From assembly GCA_902608065.1 (NCBI GenBank), contig CACLMO010000019.1, forward strand, positions 1 to 16,825: a DNA stretch of 16,825 nucleotides, given 5' to 3'. Positions 15,640 to 16,825 of the stretch are shown piece by piece (positions within the stretch are counted from its first letter, which is position 1; each line of letters opens with the position of its first letter). The translations under genes were made by a program, and so were the position numbers. The stretch comes from an uncultured Pelagibacteraceae bacterium (lineage in GTDB: Bacteria > Pseudomonadota > Alphaproteobacteria > Pelagibacterales > Pelagibacteraceae). The notes beneath the pieces are model-generated. The model saw only the letters and a program-made list of their open reading frames with translations. It was not told the origin of the DNA and ran no database searches.

Positions 15640-16662
15640 ATGAAAACACTTAGAAAAATAATAGTTTCTTCGTTAGTAGCGTTAGGCTTTCTTGTATTTA
15701 ACGTTAATGCTAATGCAGCTTGCGGAAAACTTGTTATTGCTGAACAAAACTGGGCATCTGCTGAATTGATGGCCAATGTTGATAAAATCATTCTAGAAAA
15801 AGGTTATGGTTGTGAAGTTGAGTTAGTGCCTGGTGCTACTATGCCAACTTTTACATCAATGAATGATAAAGGTTCACCAGACATGAACCCAGAGCAATGG
15901 GCGAATGCTGTTTATACACCTTTAAAAAAAGCAGTAGATGAAAAAAGATTAATTATTGCTAACAAAGCCCCAATCACTGGTCTTGGTGAAGGTTGGTGGT
16001 TAACTCCTGGATCAATAAAAAAGCATCCAGAGTTAAAAGGAATGACCGCTCTTGAAATTCTTGAAAGACCGGATTTATTTCCATACAAAGAAGATCCTTC
16101 AAAAGGAGCATTTGTAGGATGTCCTGCAGGATGGGGATGTCAGCTTGCAAACGCTAATCTTTTTAGAGCTTTTGAAATGGAAAAAAAAGGTTGGGTATTA
16201 GTTGATCCAGGTTCTGCAGCAGGTTTAGATGGCTCAATATCTAAAGCAGCTGATTCTGGAAATACTTGGTTTGGTTACTACTGGAATCCAACATCAATAG
16301 TTGGAAAGTATGGTTTAGTTCCAGTTGATTTCGGAGTAAAATTTGCAGGAAGAGATAATTGGGATAATTGCATAACACTTGCTGAGCAAGATTGTGCTGA
16401 TCCTCAACCAACTGCATGGACTAAATCTGAAGTTAATTCTATCGTTACAGCTAATTTTGCTACAACTGGAGGAAAAGACGCTTTGAAATATGTTAAGAAA
16501 CGTACTTTCCCAGGTGAGGTAATGAATCAAATGCTAGTGTATATGGCTGAGAACCAAGCAAAAGGTTCAGATGCAGCAATTGAGTTTTTGAAACAGCATG
16601 AAGGTGTCTGGGGTAAATGGGTATCTGGAAGTGCTAAGAAACAAATCAAAGCTGGTTTATAA
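15640..16662 (+). CDS. Periplasmic substrate-binding protein of a betaine/TMAO-type ABC transporter (ProX/OpuAC/TmoX family)
   Basis: This exported protein delivers an osmolyte or methylated amine to an ABC importer. From ATG 15640 it has 340 residues. The signal peptide has a basic start MKTLRK, a hydrophobic core VSSLVALGFLVF and an ANA site cutting after residue 26. There is no lipobox. The mature part has the OpuAC features LVIAEQNWASAE near the N-terminus, EGWWLTPG, GCPAGWGC, and GYYWNPTS followed by YGLVPV. Several tryptophans are likely to form the aromatic cage that binds a trimethylammonium head. Six cysteines suggest disulfides. Such proteins in SAR11 are reported to bind glycine betaine and several related compounds. 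TMAO, betaine, DMSP or a broad set are all possible. It is followed by a hairpin and then a permease gene. Confidence 0.92.
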   Translation: MKTLRKIIVSSLVALGFLVFNVNANAACGKLVIAEQNWASAELMANVDKIILEKGYGCEVELVPGATMPTFTSMNDKGSPDMNPEQWANAVYTPLKKAVDEKRLIIANKAPITGLGEGWWLTPGSIKKHPELKGMTALEILERPDLFPYKEDPSKGAFVGCPAGWGCQLANANLFRAFEMEKKGWVLVDPGSAAGLDGSISKAADSGNTWFGYYWNPTSIVGKYGLVPVDFGVKFAGRDNWDNCITLAEQDCADPQPTAWTKSEVNSIVTANFATTGGKDALKYVKKRTFPGEVMNQMLVYMAENQAKGSDAAIEFLKQHEGVWGKWVSGSAKKQIKAGL

Positions 16663-16674
16663 AATATAATTTAT

Positions 16675-16714
16675 TTAACGAGCCTATTATAAAATAGGCT
16701 CGTTAATTTTTTTT
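16675..16714 (+). terminator. Rho-independent terminator or attenuator after the binding-protein gene
   Basis: There is a perfect 14-bp stem, TTAACGAGCCTATT (16675-16688) paired with AATAGGCTCGTTAA (16693-16706), with a 4-base loop, followed by eight T (16707-16714). It starts 12 bp after the binding-protein stop. It is the strongest terminator-like structure in the window. Since a permease gene of the same class starts two bases after the T run, partial termination that keeps the binding protein at higher level than the membrane parts is the likely role, which is inference. Confidence 0.85.
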
Positions 16715-16716
16715 AA

Positions 16717-16825
16717 ATGGATTTTTTAACAAAATTCCCAGTAATGGATCGTACAGCTCTCATGGAAATGAGAAAGGGAATTGATTTTGCTTTTAGAGAT
16801 TTTTCTAGAACATACGGTGATGCTA
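16717..16825 (+). CDS. N-terminus of an ABC transporter permease, betaine type (partial)
   Basis: ATG 16717 opens a frame that runs off the right edge after 36 codons (MDFLTKFPVMDRTALMEMRK..., then FAFRDFSRTYGDA). The sequence FRDFSRTYGDA before the first membrane helix is what I expect of a ProW/OpuAB permease N-terminal region, and the place right after a binding-protein gene supports this. It has no Shine-Dalgarno. The terminator T run occupies that position. A second ATG at residue 10 is an alternative start with no better ribosome site. Confidence 0.7.
   Translation, partial: MDFLTKFPVMDRTALMEMRKGIDFAFRDFSRTYGDA

Overview
The window reads as a compact, strongly A+T-rich genome of the SAR11/Pelagibacterales type: A/T-ending codons throughout, intergenic gaps that are mostly zero to about 150 bp, overlapping gene ends, and a gene set typical of marine methylated-amine and one-carbon (C1) metabolism. 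This assignment is inference from gene content and style. No rRNA, tRNA, CRISPR array, insertion sequence or phage gene was seen, and no stretch longer than about 150 bp lacks a gene.

Layout. (1) Positions 1-3506: the last 24 codons of an unidentified gene, then a two-gene ABC importer of the betaine/TMAO (ProV-ProW) class, with an ATPase and an unusual 717-residue permease carrying two permease domains, then a 52-residue membrane peptide. (2) 3491-6109: a flavin monooxygenase matching bacterial trimethylamine monooxygenase (Tmm) on the minus strand, divergent from an iron-type alcohol dehydrogenase. (3) 6106-8590: two class I glutamine-amidotransferase-like proteins whose start codons abut head to head (CATATG), the second followed with overlap by an adenine/adenosine deaminase. 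(4) 8602-10287: formate-tetrahydrofolate ligase (fhs) on the minus strand, divergent from (5) 10385-15493: a four-gene soxBDAG-type operon for a heterotetrameric sarcosine oxidase or its relative N-methylglutamate dehydrogenase. (6) 15640-16825: a periplasmic betaine/TMAO-type binding protein, a strong terminator-like hairpin, and the start of another permease gene.

How the parts fit together. Transporters of the betaine/TMAO class would bring in quaternary amines and TMAO. Tmm oxidises trimethylamine to TMAO. The Sox-type complex removes N-methyl groups from an N-methyl amino acid as folate-bound or free formaldehyde-level carbon. Fhs connects the C1-folate pool with formate and ATP, and the alcohol dehydrogenase may handle a small alcohol. 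Key TMAO/methylamine enzymes (TMAO demethylase, dimethylamine monooxygenase, gamma-glutamylmethylamide synthetase) are not in this window and would have to lie outside it. The two amidotransferases and the deaminase have no obvious place in this pathway and are the least explained part. No wholly new system can be demonstrated from this sequence alone. The best candidates for a second look are the head-to-head amidotransferase/deaminase group, the substrate of the Sox-type complex, and the hairpin placed at the ribosome-binding site of the last gene.
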